47,065 nucleotides of DNA from a bacterium (GTDB lineage: Bacteria > Planctomycetota > Planctomycetia > Planctomycetales > Planctomycetaceae), in NCBI GenBank assembly GCA_016124895.1, contig WGMU01000143.1, positions 1 to 47,065 of the forward strand. Direction: 5' to 3'. Shown piece after piece: positions 1-7,269 of this stretch. Every line of letters begins with the position of its first letter. Positions within the stretch are counted from its first letter, which is position 1. The notes below the pieces were generated by a model. The model had not been told where the DNA came from. It did not search any database and worked only from the letters and a program-made list of their open reading frames with translations. The translations under genes were made by a program, and so were the position numbers.

Positions 1-190
1 AGTTCCGTCAACGGGTCCGGCGGCGCAAGCGACGTCCACAGCAGAGGAACGGACACCAGCCGCCCGTCGTCGTCATGAAAATAAACCCGCTGCTCACCCC
101 AGTTCTGACGACACGTCACCAGCCGCAGCTCACGCCCGGCCTGCGGATGAAACGGATGAGTGATCCGAAACACTCCATCCCCACCGTCGC
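1..190 (-). pseudogene. DUF5372-like protein, fragment running off the left edge
   Basis: Read on the minus strand, this stretch is open and gives V-F-R-I-T-H-P-F-H-P-x-x-G-R-E-L, then N-W-G-E-x-R-V-Y-F, and near the edge S-L-A-P-P-D-P. These are the hallmarks I recall for the DUF5372 family, small proteins found beside transposase/recombinase genes. The frame stays open rightward past base 210 without a convincing ATG; a GTG just before FRITH is the nearest start. The C-terminus is outside the window. It lies head to head with the integrase fragment at 197, which suggests a rearranged mobile element. The family call rests on remembered motifs; the function of DUF5372 is unknown. Confidence 0.5.
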
Positions 191-196
191 AATCCG

Positions 197-478
197 GTGC
201 AATCGACAGCGTGCGTAAACGGCAGGTGCGAACGGTTCATAGGGACGTTACGCTGGGAATGCCTGGACAAGTTCGTCATCTTCGGCAAGAAGCATTTGGA
301 CCATCTGCTGGCTGAGTTCACCGCCTATTACAACAGCAGCCGATCGAGCATGGTCCGAGACCATCTTCCGCCGATTCGTGAGATTCCCGATGAAGTCGAG
401 ACGCTGAAACTCGATCAGATCGCAGTGCGGCGGCACGTCGGTGGACTCGTCTCGTCGTTTGAACGACGGGCGGCTTAA
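197..478 (+). pseudogene. Transposase fragment, C-terminal part of an integrase core (IS relic)
   Basis: The 93-residue product matches the end of a DDE integrase core as found in IS3-like and related transposases: N-G-x-C-E-R-F-I-G-T-L-R-W-E-C-L-D, then F-G-x-x-H-L-D-x-L-L-x-E-F and Y-Y-N-x-x-R-S. The helper helix with the catalytic Glu is present (ERFIGTLRWECLD), but the upstream catalytic Asp residues and the N-terminal DNA-binding part are missing, so this is a remnant. It begins with a GTG at the junction with the oppositely oriented DUF5372-like fragment. Only a database comparison could name the IS family. It cannot be an active transposase as it stands. Confidence 0.7.
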
Positions 479-672
479 ATCGCTCCAGCTTCGCGACCTT
501 CGGTCGTCATTCAGAGTCACTGACGACGCAGTGCGCCCTCTGGCTGACCATGTTCCTCGTTTGGCTGCCGCTATCGCGATCGTCGTCGGTCCGTACTGCT
601 GCACTCAACAGTTTCTCGACAGTGTTTCCGCACCCAACTCTGTTCTCAGCCAGCACTTTCAGGTCGGCACAT
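479..672. other. Intergenic, remains of mobile element flank
   Basis: No supported gene is seen between the transposase fragment and the stop codon of the small lipoprotein gene. Short overlapping open frames on both strands have no recognisable motif. The stretch may be decayed flank of the left-edge element. Confidence 0.4.
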
Positions 673-1089
673 CTATGGAACAGCGCGGACCTTGGCAACC
701 TTTTCGTTTGCGTAAAGCCCCATCGTTAGTCGTTTGTGTTCTTTCGCGACGCTTCTCTTGTCACCTTCAGAAAGCGTCGTGAAGTCAGAACCGTAAAGTC
801 TTTCGGCGAATGTCCAGTTGTCCCAGTAATAGTGGATCGCATCTGGCCCGCGCATCTGGCGGAGGAGTTCGAAGTACGCTTCTACGATTCTGGTCGGTTC
901 CTGTTGCGTAGTTAGGTCGTCTATTTCACTCGTTTGAAGCTCACTTTCGCCCGGACCGAGTGCCGGAATCATGGCCGATTGTGGATGATTATCCGGAACA
1001 GAGCGTGATGGTGAGGACAGGGGAGCAGTCGGTCCGCAGCCAACCACGAAAATCAGAAATATTACGCATCGGATTAGCAACGACTTCAC
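673..1089 (-). CDS. Small putative lipoprotein, unknown function
   Basis: A 138-residue protein starting at GTG (1089), with AGGAAA a few bases upstream as a weak ribosome site. It opens with a basic N-terminus and a hydrophobic stretch ending in V-V-G-C-G, a plausible lipobox with Cys18 as the lipidated residue, so it is probably anchored on the outer face of a membrane. A Ser/Pro-rich spacer follows, then a charged, probably helical segment (about residues 65-138) with R-I-V-E-A-Y-F-E-L-L and Y-Y-W-D-N-W-T-F-A-E. I do not recognise the family. The protein ends abruptly close to the decayed element at the left edge, so a C-terminal truncation is possible. Confidence 0.5.
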   Translation of the reverse strand: MKSLLIRCVIFLIFVVGCGPTAPLSSPSRSVPDNHPQSAMIPALGPGESELQTSEIDDLTTQQEPTRIVEAYFELLRQMRGPDAIHYYWDNWTFAERLYGSDFTTLSEGDKRSVAKEHKRLTMGLYANEKVAKVRAVP

Positions 1090-1101
1090 GGGACCTGTTT
1101 C

Positions 1102-1308
1102 CTAAGTGAACGGAACAGTGGAAATAATTGTGGTCAGATTGCCCAGCAACAACAGCTTTCTGAGGTCGACGATCTTGAATTCTTGCCGAGTGTCTACAAT
1201 CGTGGACTCGATTGTCCAGATGTCTGCCTGAACTTTTCCGTACAAGATTACCTGGTCGGTCTCAGCGATCTGGTGTCCAGAGGCGGGATTCTGGCTGACT
1301 CGACACAC
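1102..1308 (-). CDS. Doubtful small ORF, unknown
   Basis: A 68-residue frame lying 12 bases upstream of the lipoprotein gene on the same strand and overlapping the 3' end of the methyltransferase by 47 bases in another frame. The sequence (I-L-Y-G-K-V-Q-A-D-I-W-T-I-E-S-T-I-V-D) is protein-like, but there is no known motif and no obvious ribosome site. It may be real, the relic of a longer gene cut by the junction near 1260-1310, or noise. Confidence 0.2.
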   Translation of the reverse strand: MCRVSQNPASGHQIAETDQVILYGKVQADIWTIESTIVDTRQEFKIVDLRKLLLLGNLTTIISTVPFT

Positions 1309-2071
1309 CAGTGCGTGGCACTCGCCGGGCTTTCATGCGGACGTAGGGGGGGATGTAGCGGCCGCGGTGGCGGAAGTGGCCGGGGGGGGCGTTCGGGTCG
1401 CCTCGGTAGGGTTCTCTCAGGTCTTCGATCACGAAGCCGCTGCGGCAGAGTTCGCCGACGATCTGGTCCCAGCGGTGCAGGTACTCGACCGTGCCGTCTT
1501 CGCGGTAGGACGTATCGGCGGTCGGTGGGAGTGGTTTGCCCTCGCAGTAGTACTCGACGCCGATCACGTAATGGTCGCGCTGGTCGCGGCGGACGACCTG
1601 CAGGCTGGTCGGCTGCTTGTGCTGGCTGATGTAGACGGCATTGTCCTTGGCCACGCGAGCGATCTCGCGGTACACGCGACCGATGTCCGGGACGTAACAG
1701 GTACTGACCGGTTGATGGATCAGGTCGAAGCTGGCCTCGTCCAGCGGCGAGAGGTCGTCCATTGAGGTCGCGACGATCCGCACGCTGACGCGGCGGCGTT
1801 CGGCTTCGCGGCGATCGAGCGCCAGCATCTGCGGGCTGAGATCGACGACCGTGACGTTGGCACCAGCGACGGCGTACAGAATCGACTGCCAGCCGCCTCC
1901 GCCCGCCAGACACAGGACGTTCAGCCCCTTCACCGAGTGCGGCAGCCACCCGCGCGTATCGAGCGTACGCAGCGGATCGCGGAGTTCCTCGTCCGTTGCC
2001 ACCTTGGCGAACTGGCTGCCGGTATCCGCCAGGTGGTTCCACGCAGCGCGGTTGCGATCCTGAAAGGTCAT
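1262..2071 (-). CDS. Class I SAM-dependent methyltransferase
   Basis: A 269-residue Rossmann-type methyltransferase. Motif I is L-C-L-A-G-G-G-G-W-Q (about residues 53-62), followed by V-T-V-V-D-L-S-P (73-80), whose Asp should bind the ribose of SAM, and F-D-L-I-H-Q-P at the motif IV position. The substrate is not evident; the architecture fits small-molecule methyltransferases of the UbiE/Methyltransf_11 type. Its ATG overlaps the stop of the upstream secreted-protein gene as ATGA, a sign of translational coupling. The protein should end near R-Y-I-P-P-Y-V-R-M-K-A-R-R; the last 20 or so residues look like read-through into foreign sequence, so the 3' end may have been altered by a rearrangement. 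Confidence 0.85.
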   Translation of the reverse strand: MTFQDRNRAAWNHLADTGSQFAKVATDEELRDPLRTLDTRGWLPHSVKGLNVLCLAGGGGWQSILYAVAGANVTVVDLSPQMLALDRREAERRRVSVRIVATSMDDLSPLDEASFDLIHQPVSTCYVPDIGRVYREIARVAKDNAVYISQHKQPTSLQVVRRDQRDHYVIGVEYYCEGKPLPPTADTSYREDGTVEYLHRWDQIVGELCRSGFVIEDLREPYRGDPNAPPGHFRHRGRYIPPYVRMKARRVPRTGVSSQPESRLWTPDR

Positions 2072-2796
2072 CGCCAGCCTTGTCCGTACGGGACGATGAC
2101 GTTGTGCAGGCTCATATTGAGACGGTTCTGGTTGTATCGGTTCTGGTTATAGAGACTCGGCTGCGGGTAGCTCTGACCACTCCGCGACTGATTGTACCGC
2201 GAGTAGCCGAGGCGATTCTGATTGAAACGGTTCTGGCCGTACGACGAGATGCCGGCACGGCTCTGCCCGTAGTACGACTCGCCGTAGCCGCGGATGTCGT
2301 GCCAGAACCGGCGCGCCTGAGGCGTTTGAAAGGCCGCCGCATTCTGCTGCTGCCAGGACTGGTACGGCGATGGCTGGTACAGAGACGCAGCGTTCCGAAC
2401 AGCTTGCTGCGCGGCTGGCTGGGACTGCAGAGTCGGCTGACCGGCGGCACTCTGAATCGGCAGCCTCGTGCGCGGATCGATCACTGTGCCCGGTACAACC
2501 TGTCCGGAAAGCGGTCCGGACGACGGCTGAAGCCATGGACCGGTCTGACTGGGTGTCTGTGTCGCCGGGATCCGGGGATTCTGCAAGGCCAGCGGTGTCT
2601 GATAGTGCCACACGCCGACGCCTGGTTGATTCGTGCCGTACACCGGCTGCGGAGGGACTGGCTGCCTTCCAGCGAGCGGGTTGAAGACGCCGTTCGACTG
2701 CGGTGCTCCCGGAAAAAACTGGTCCTGGGCGAGCGTCGGAACGGCCGTCAGCAGGGTGAGGCTGGTCAGCAGGCAGAGTTGGAATGCGCGGTTCAT
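2068..2796 (-). CDS. Secreted Gln/Asn/Tyr/Arg-rich repeat protein, unknown function
   Basis: A 242-residue protein. I chose the ATG at 2796 because it opens a classic signal peptide (M-N-R-A-F, a Leu/Thr-rich core, cleavage after T-L-A-Q); the frame is open further upstream without such a start. The mature part is low complexity: a Pro/Gln/Gly-rich first half, then from about residue 180 to 232 a run of short repeats of the form (Y/F)-x-Q-(N/S)-R, seen as YGQSR, YGQNR, FNQNR, YNQSR and YNQNR. Many Tyr, Gln, Asn and Arg residues suggest a flexible surface or matrix protein. It is the first gene of a two-gene unit with the methyltransferase (4-base overlap). I know of no named family. Confidence 0.75.
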   Translation of the reverse strand: MNRAFQLCLLTSLTLLTAVPTLAQDQFFPGAPQSNGVFNPLAGRQPVPPQPVYGTNQPGVGVWHYQTPLALQNPRIPATQTPSQTGPWLQPSSGPLSGQVVPGTVIDPRTRLPIQSAAGQPTLQSQPAAQQAVRNAASLYQPSPYQSWQQQNAAAFQTPQARRFWHDIRGYGESYYGQSRAGISSYGQNRFNQNRLGYSRYNQSRSGQSYPQPSLYNQNRYNQNRLNMSLHNVIVPYGQGWR

Positions 2797-3347
2797 GTCA
2801 GGCAGTCTCGTTTCACAAATGTCGACATCGGGGCGAGCATCGAGAGAACTCCGATGGCATTTGAAACTGGAAATCTGAGGTTGAAAACTGGTGATTGATC
2901 CACACGGCTCGGCTCTGGCCCGGCAACTCCCAGCTCTCCTCCCCATTCTATCGACACAGTCGTTGCAGGTGACACAACCAGCTCTGCCGGGCGCAGTAAT
3001 TACGATCCGAACGTCCGATTTGACCGAAATAACCAGAATAGATTGTGCGACCGGACCCGGATGGTCGATGAAACAGGAGCAGTCCGAGTGTGGCTGCGGC
3101 ATGGCCGGCGTGCTTCGACGCGAATTCAGGGAAGGATCGCGGCGGGGCGGCTCGCAGAGCACGGCGGTGCCACCGTCCGGGGGAACTGGTGCAGGATGCG
3201 TCCGGTACCGGGGCGGCGAGGCAGCGGTTCGAACGTGTGGAATCGGCAGGGACGCGGATTCCTCGAACTGCAGAAGCTGACGGGCGGTGCTGGTCGAGAC
3301 GACCGGTCTCGTCAGGGAGAACAGGGAAGCATAAGGAGAGTCCATCC
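2797..3347. other. Divergent intergenic region, 551 bp
   Basis: It separates two divergently read secreted-protein genes and should hold both promoters. I could not single out a convincing pair of -35/-10 boxes. Frames that run through it on both strands are extensions or shadows of the flanking genes and lack protein-like motifs. An AAGGAGAG ribosome site at 3332-3340 serves the downstream gene. Confidence 0.4.
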
Positions 3348-4730
3348 ATGCTGGTGTATCGCAAGTGGGTCCTATCGCTGGGTATTGCCGCAGTGACTCC
3401 GGGGATCACACTGGCCGGACCGTTTTCGTTCTTCAAGTCCGACCGGTCCGCCCAGGAATCTCAGGCGGTCGACAATCAGAAACTGGCCGAACAGGCCGCA
3501 GCCAACCTCCGGGCAGCAAAGCTTCGAGGCTTCGACATGGAGATCGAAGTCCAGAAGGGTGTTTGCACGCTGAAGGGCAAAATTGCTTCGGCACAGCAGA
3601 AGCAGCAGGCGGAAGCGGCCTGTCTGGCCGTTGCCGGAATCAGCAAAGTCAACAACCAACTCAGCGTGCTCGAAGGCACGCCGGCTCAGGACGCTCAGCC
3701 GCAGTCGGCGCCCGCCCAGTCCACGCAGCCGCAGGCCGCACCGTCTCAACCGGTCGCGAGCCAGCCAGCTCCGAGTGCCGCGCCGAAACTTCCCCAGGAG
3801 CCGGTCCAGCAGGCCGTCGCTCAGGGGTCGCCGACAAAGTCTGTCGAGCAGACTGGATTTCTCGGCTTTGGCCGTAAAACCGAACCGCAGCAGTCCGCCG
3901 CGAACGAGCAGCAACTGGCGAACGCGGTCGCGATGGCGGTTCAGCAGTCGGGCCTGCACGGTCATGATCTCAACCTGAAGGTTCAGAACGGGACCGCTGT
4001 TCTGTCCGGCCGGGCTGCCTCGCCGCAGGACGTCGCTGCCCTGACGCAGATTGCGTCGCGAGTGCCCGGCATTCGACAGGTCCAGAACAACGTGCTGGCT
4101 CCGGGAATGCGGGCTCCTGCTCCGCCGAAGACGCCGAACCAGCACGTCGCCGAGCAGATCGCGAACGCACTGGCCGCGAATCATCTGAGCGGTCTGGACA
4201 TTGAAGTCCGCTACAACAACGGAACAGCGACACTCAGCGGCATGGTTCCGCATCCGCAGGTCAGAGAGATCGCTCAGCAGATCACGGCGAGCGTTCCCGG
4301 TGTCCAGCAGGTAGCGAACAATCTGATCGCTCCGGCAGCTCCACAGGCGGGTCCTCAGGGATATCCGCAGGGAGCCCCGGTGCAGCAGGTTGCGTTTCAG
4401 CAGCAGGGTGGTCCAGCAGGTGCTCCGCCAATGATGGCACCTCCGGCAATGGCTTCCGCAGGTGGAGCGTCGCACATGGCCTACGACCTGCCGCATCTGC
4501 CGGCGTACGCCTGGCCGAGCTATGCCAGCTATCCGAACTCGGCTCAGATCAGCTACCCGCAGGAATACAGTGCGAGTGCCTGGCCGTACATTGGGCCGTT
4601 CTACCCGTACCCTCAGGTTCCGCTCGGCTGGCGTCAGGTGCAGCTCGAATGGGACGACGGCAACTGGAACCTCAACTTCCGTCCGCGAACCGAACGCTGG
4701 TTCTGGTTCCTCGACTCGAACAACTGGTAA
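3348..4730 (+). CDS. Secreted protein with three BON domains
   Basis: A 460-residue protein. The ATG at 3348 follows an AAGGAGAG site by 7 bases and opens a signal peptide (about residues 1-23, ending T-L-A-G). Three BON domains lie at about 43-110, 186-252 and 264-330, each with the pattern of a helix, a strand such as D-I-E-V, then N-G-x-x-x-L-S-G and a closing V-x-x-V-x-N-N. They are joined by Pro/Gln/Ala-rich linkers. The C-terminus (about 380-460) is rich in Tyr, Trp and Pro and ends G-W-R-Q-V-Q-L-E-W-D-D-G-N-W-N-L. BON domains are thought to bind membranes or phospholipid, so an envelope role is likely. It is a single-gene unit with its own terminator. Confidence 0.85.
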   Translation: MLVYRKWVLSLGIAAVTPGITLAGPFSFFKSDRSAQESQAVDNQKLAEQAAANLRAAKLRGFDMEIEVQKGVCTLKGKIASAQQKQQAEAACLAVAGISKVNNQLSVLEGTPAQDAQPQSAPAQSTQPQAAPSQPVASQPAPSAAPKLPQEPVQQAVAQGSPTKSVEQTGFLGFGRKTEPQQSAANEQQLANAVAMAVQQSGLHGHDLNLKVQNGTAVLSGRAASPQDVAALTQIASRVPGIRQVQNNVLAPGMRAPAPPKTPNQHVAEQIANALAANHLSGLDIEVRYNNGTATLSGMVPHPQVREIAQQITASVPGVQQVANNLIAPAAPQAGPQGYPQGAPVQQVAFQQQGGPAGAPPMMAPPAMASAGGASHMAYDLPHLPAYAWPSYASYPNSAQISYPQEYSASAWPYIGPFYPYPQVPLGWRQVQLEWDDGNWNLNFRPRTERWFWFLDSNNW

Positions 4731-4767
4731 GCCAGCCCGGTTCGAGACCTGCGGATGACGAATTCAG

Positions 4768-4803
4768 CAGCCCGGCTTTCTCTTGAGGGAGCCGGGCTGT
4801 TTT
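4768..4803 (+). terminator. Intrinsic terminator of the BON protein gene
   Basis: A perfect 10-bp stem, CAGCCCGGCT at 4768-4777 paired with AGCCGGGCTG at 4790-4799, with a 12-base loop, followed by TTTT. It begins 38 bases after the stop codon of the BON gene. There is no T-tract on the other strand, so it acts mainly on plus-strand transcripts. Confidence 0.85.
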
Positions 4804-4868
4804 CGTTCGAGGGAGCAGAGACCTGACAGAGGGACAATCAGCAGAAGCGAGAACCTGCTTCGGCCGCT

Positions 4869-6266
4869 TCAGTGGCTGCTGGCTTTGACGATGACGATTG
4901 TGATGTCGTCCGATGGGCCGGCGTCGCCTGCGAATTCCAGGCACGCCTTCTTCAGAAAGTTGACGATCATTCGCGGTGGCAGATCGCGGTTCCGGCGCAC
5001 GATGTCGAGCAGTCGGTCAAGGCCGAACTGTTCGCCAGTCGGCGAAACCACTTTCTGGGCGCCGTCGGTCGTCAGCAGCAGCAGATCGCCAGGACGGAGT
5101 TTCTGCGGGTCGCCGAGTGGGATGACGGTCTCACGCCGCAGGCCCAGCGGCATCCCGGTACTCGGCAACGGCGTCGCCTGACCGGATTGGCTGACAATAT
5201 GCGCCTGCAGTCCAGCGCTGCAGTAACGCAGCGTCTTCGTCATCGAGTCGATCTGGACGAGCATCAGCGTGACCAGAAACTCCTCGTCGCCGATGTCGTC
5301 CGTGATCAGTGTGTTGGCTTCACTGACGACTTCAGAAACGTCGAGCGAACGGCGTGACAGCACACGCAGATACGCTCGCAGAGACGACATCAGAATGACC
5401 GGAGCGAGTCCGCGACCGCTGCACTCGCCGATTGACACGGTCAGCAGGTCGTCGGCCATCGGCAGGTAGTCATAGTAGTCGCCACCCGTCGCTTCGGCCG
5501 AAATCGACAGCCCGGCAACCTCGTAACCTTCCAGCAGTGGCGAGCCGGGCGGCATCAGGTCTTTCTGAACACGGCTGGCGAGTTCCTCGTCCTCGATGCT
5601 CTGCTGTCTGATTTGCTGAGCAAGCGGTGCCGGAGCCGACTCGACCACCGTAGAGCTGGCTGGCTCGTCGGCAGGTTGAAGGGATGCTGCAGTCACCTGC
5701 GAACTCGACTCGTCTGGAAGGACGATCGCGCAGTTGGCTGGCACCTCAGCCTCGTCATCCATGGAATGCGCTGGAATGACGACCGGAGTCAGCTCTGCAG
5801 TTTTCGCTTCGGCAGCGAGCTGTTCCGCCTTGTGCAGGCGTTCGAGTTCGCGGCCCTGCTCGTCAAGCATGAGCCGCAACGACGCGACTTCGATCGCCGA
5901 CCGCACGGACTGCTCAAGCAACTGCGGGGCAAGCGACTCGCGAAACAGCCACTGGGTCATGCCGTGTGCTTCGCCGAGTTGCCGCTGCCGGGCGTCAAAC
6001 CCGGACGCGAGCAGCAGCAGCGGAATGCGATCCTGCTGCGTCTGCGGGACGATTGACTGCAGGACTGACTCGGCACAATCGGCTCCGACATCAAGCAGTA
6101 CGCAATCGATGCGCTGAGTCGCCAGCGAGTCAGCAGCGGAACCCGCTCCAGCCGCGTCGACGATGACGGGATCACGAAACGCCGCGCCCAGCATCCATCC
6201 GAGTGCTGCTCGCGTCTGCTGACAATCGCTGACCACCAGCACCACCAGCGACGATGGACTGGACAT
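4869..6266 (-). CDS. SpoIIE/RsbU-type PP2C phosphatase with N-terminal receiver-like domain
   Basis: A 465-residue protein. I chose the ATG at 6266 (M-S-S-P-S-S-L-V-V-L) because the domain starts there; the open frame continues upstream into rpsD's terminator region. Residues 1-125 look like a response-regulator receiver with a candidate phospho-acceptor Asp59 in C-V-L-L-D-V. A short coiled coil (about 125-160) and a variable linker follow, then the phosphatase domain (about 265-463) with G-G-D-Y-Y-D, T-T-D-G-A and a final D-D-I-T-I. The usual G-D-V-S-G-H-G motif reads G-E-C-S-G-R-G, replacing a metal-ligand Asp by Glu and the His by Arg, so activity may be altered. The family dephosphorylates anti-sigma antagonists in partner-switching; no partner is nearby. 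Confidence 0.85.
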   Translation of the reverse strand: MSSPSSLVVLVVSDCQQTRAALGWMLGAAFRDPVIVDAAGAGSAADSLATQRIDCVLLDVGADCAESVLQSIVPQTQQDRIPLLLLASGFDARQRQLGEAHGMTQWLFRESLAPQLLEQSVRSAIEVASLRLMLDEQGRELERLHKAEQLAAEAKTAELTPVVIPAHSMDDEAEVPANCAIVLPDESSSQVTAASLQPADEPASSTVVESAPAPLAQQIRQQSIEDEELASRVQKDLMPPGSPLLEGYEVAGLSISAEATGGDYYDYLPMADDLLTVSIGECSGRGLAPVILMSSLRAYLRVLSRRSLDVSEVVSEANTLITDDIGDEEFLVTLMLVQIDSMTKTLRYCSAGLQAHIVSQSGQATPLPSTGMPLGLRRETVIPLGDPQKLRPGDLLLLTTDGAQKVVSPTGEQFGLDRLLDIVRRNRDLPPRMIVNFLKKACLEFAGDAGPSDDITIVIVKASSH

Positions 6267-6335
6267 GGCAAGACTCCCGAACCTGACTGGCCCGCTCAAT
6301 TCGGTCGGCGGGAGCGTAGGGGAACTCGCCGCCAC

Positions 6336-6364
6336 AAAAAAAGGCCACTCGAAACCGAGCGGCC
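6336..6364 (-). terminator. Intrinsic terminator of rpsD
   Basis: Read on the minus strand, a 9-bp stem (GGCCGCTCG with CGAGTGGCC, one G-U pair) and a 4-base loop are followed by seven T. It lies 43 bases past the rpsD stop codon and before the start of the phosphatase gene, so the two genes are probably separate transcripts. Confidence 0.85.
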
Positions 6365-6406
6365 TGTGGCATTCTGCTGTGCGGAAATCTGACTCTGCCG
6401 TCGCAG

Positions 6407-7015
6407 TCAGCGGGACATGAACGCAACGACCTGGCCGACTTCGACCGGCAGACTGACGTCGTCCATCGTCGGCGCGACGGTGACCGACGCCTTCAGTTCG
6501 TTCTGGTCGAAGGACAGCCATTCGGCAGTCGGTGCCGTGTTGGCTTCGGCCAGCTCTTTGTAAAGCTTCTTGAGATTCGGTCGGTTACGAACTGTAATCA
6601 CATCGCCCGGCTTGACCTGGATCGACGGTTTGTCGACCGTCACACCATTCAACTGGAAGTGGCGGTGCGTGATCCCCTGGCGAGCCTGCGGGCGAGTCGA
6701 ACAAAAACCAGCGCGACGAACAACGTTGTCCAGCCGGCACTCGCACATGACGAGCAGGTTCTCTCCAGTATTGCCGGGTCGCCGACGGGCGACGCTGAAG
6801 AAGCGACGCAACTGCTCTTCCCGGAAGCCGTAGTAGAACTTGATCTTCTGCTTTTCTTTCAGAGCGATGCCGTAGTCAGACTGCTTGCGACGACGCTGAG
6901 CCATTCCCGGCGGAAAGTCACGAGCTTCAAACGCCTTCTGAGCCCCCGCGTTTTCGAACACGACAGCACCAAGGCGACGATTGATCCGGCCTTTAGGTCC
7001 GGTGTACCGACCCAT
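6407..7015 (-). CDS. rpsD: 30S ribosomal protein S4
   Basis: A 202-residue protein, the usual length for bacterial S4. The ATG at 7015 (M-G-R-Y-T-G-P-K) has a GGAGAAG site 5 bases upstream; the frame runs 16 codons further but without homology. The N-terminal part lacks the Cys residues of the zinc-binding form (G-P-K-G-R-I-N-R-R), so this is the zinc-free type. The S4 RNA-binding domain follows with L-D-N-V-V-R-R-A-G-F and R-Q-x-I-T-H-R-H-F-Q-L-N-G. S4 binds 16S rRNA early in 30S assembly. It stands alone here, away from rpsM, rpsK and rpoA, with its own terminator. Confidence 0.97.
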   Translation of the reverse strand: MGRYTGPKGRINRRLGAVVFENAGAQKAFEARDFPPGMAQRRRKQSDYGIALKEKQKIKFYYGFREEQLRRFFSVARRRPGNTGENLLVMCECRLDNVVRRAGFCSTRPQARQGITHRHFQLNGVTVDKPSIQVKPGDVITVRNRPNLKKLYKELAEANTAPTAEWLSFDQNELKASVTVAPTMDDVSLPVEVGQVVAFMSR

Positions 7016-7235
7016 CGAGACTTCTCCGTAACAGCTTATCTGACAACGTGTTGAGATTTGCAAACGCCCTGACGCCGGTCGCGGGGCGGATTTTCCGTGC
7101 GGGAAAGCGGGGAACTGTAAGCACCTGCGACCAGCGATTCAAGCAATGGGTCGGACACCGATCGAAGCAGAGCGCGGTCCCGATGGGGCTTCTGACGCGT
7201 CTGCCACTGACTCGGACAGTGCCGCCTTCGATCAG

Positions 7236-7260
7236 CACTGGCCAAGCCAGTGGCACACGA
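7236..7260. repeat. Short palindromic dispersed repeat, copy 1
   Basis: CACTGGC at 7236-7242 and GCCAGTG at 7246-7252 form a 7-bp stem, followed by GCACACGA. The same element occurs at 40957-40981, with an inverted partial copy at 40902-40925. It lies just downstream of the DUF1501 stop codon, between that gene and rpsD. Confidence 0.75.
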
Positions 7261-7269
7261 GGGTTCGGC

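Noticed and set aside
1248-2042. 264-codon minus-strand frame overlapping the methyltransferase
   Set aside because: Extremely Arg/Pro-rich, no domain, and the other frame on the same strand is an unmistakable methyltransferase.
3372-4496. 374-codon minus-strand frame opposite the BON protein
   Set aside because: Arg/Leu-rich shadow of a gene with three recognised domains and a strong ribosome site.
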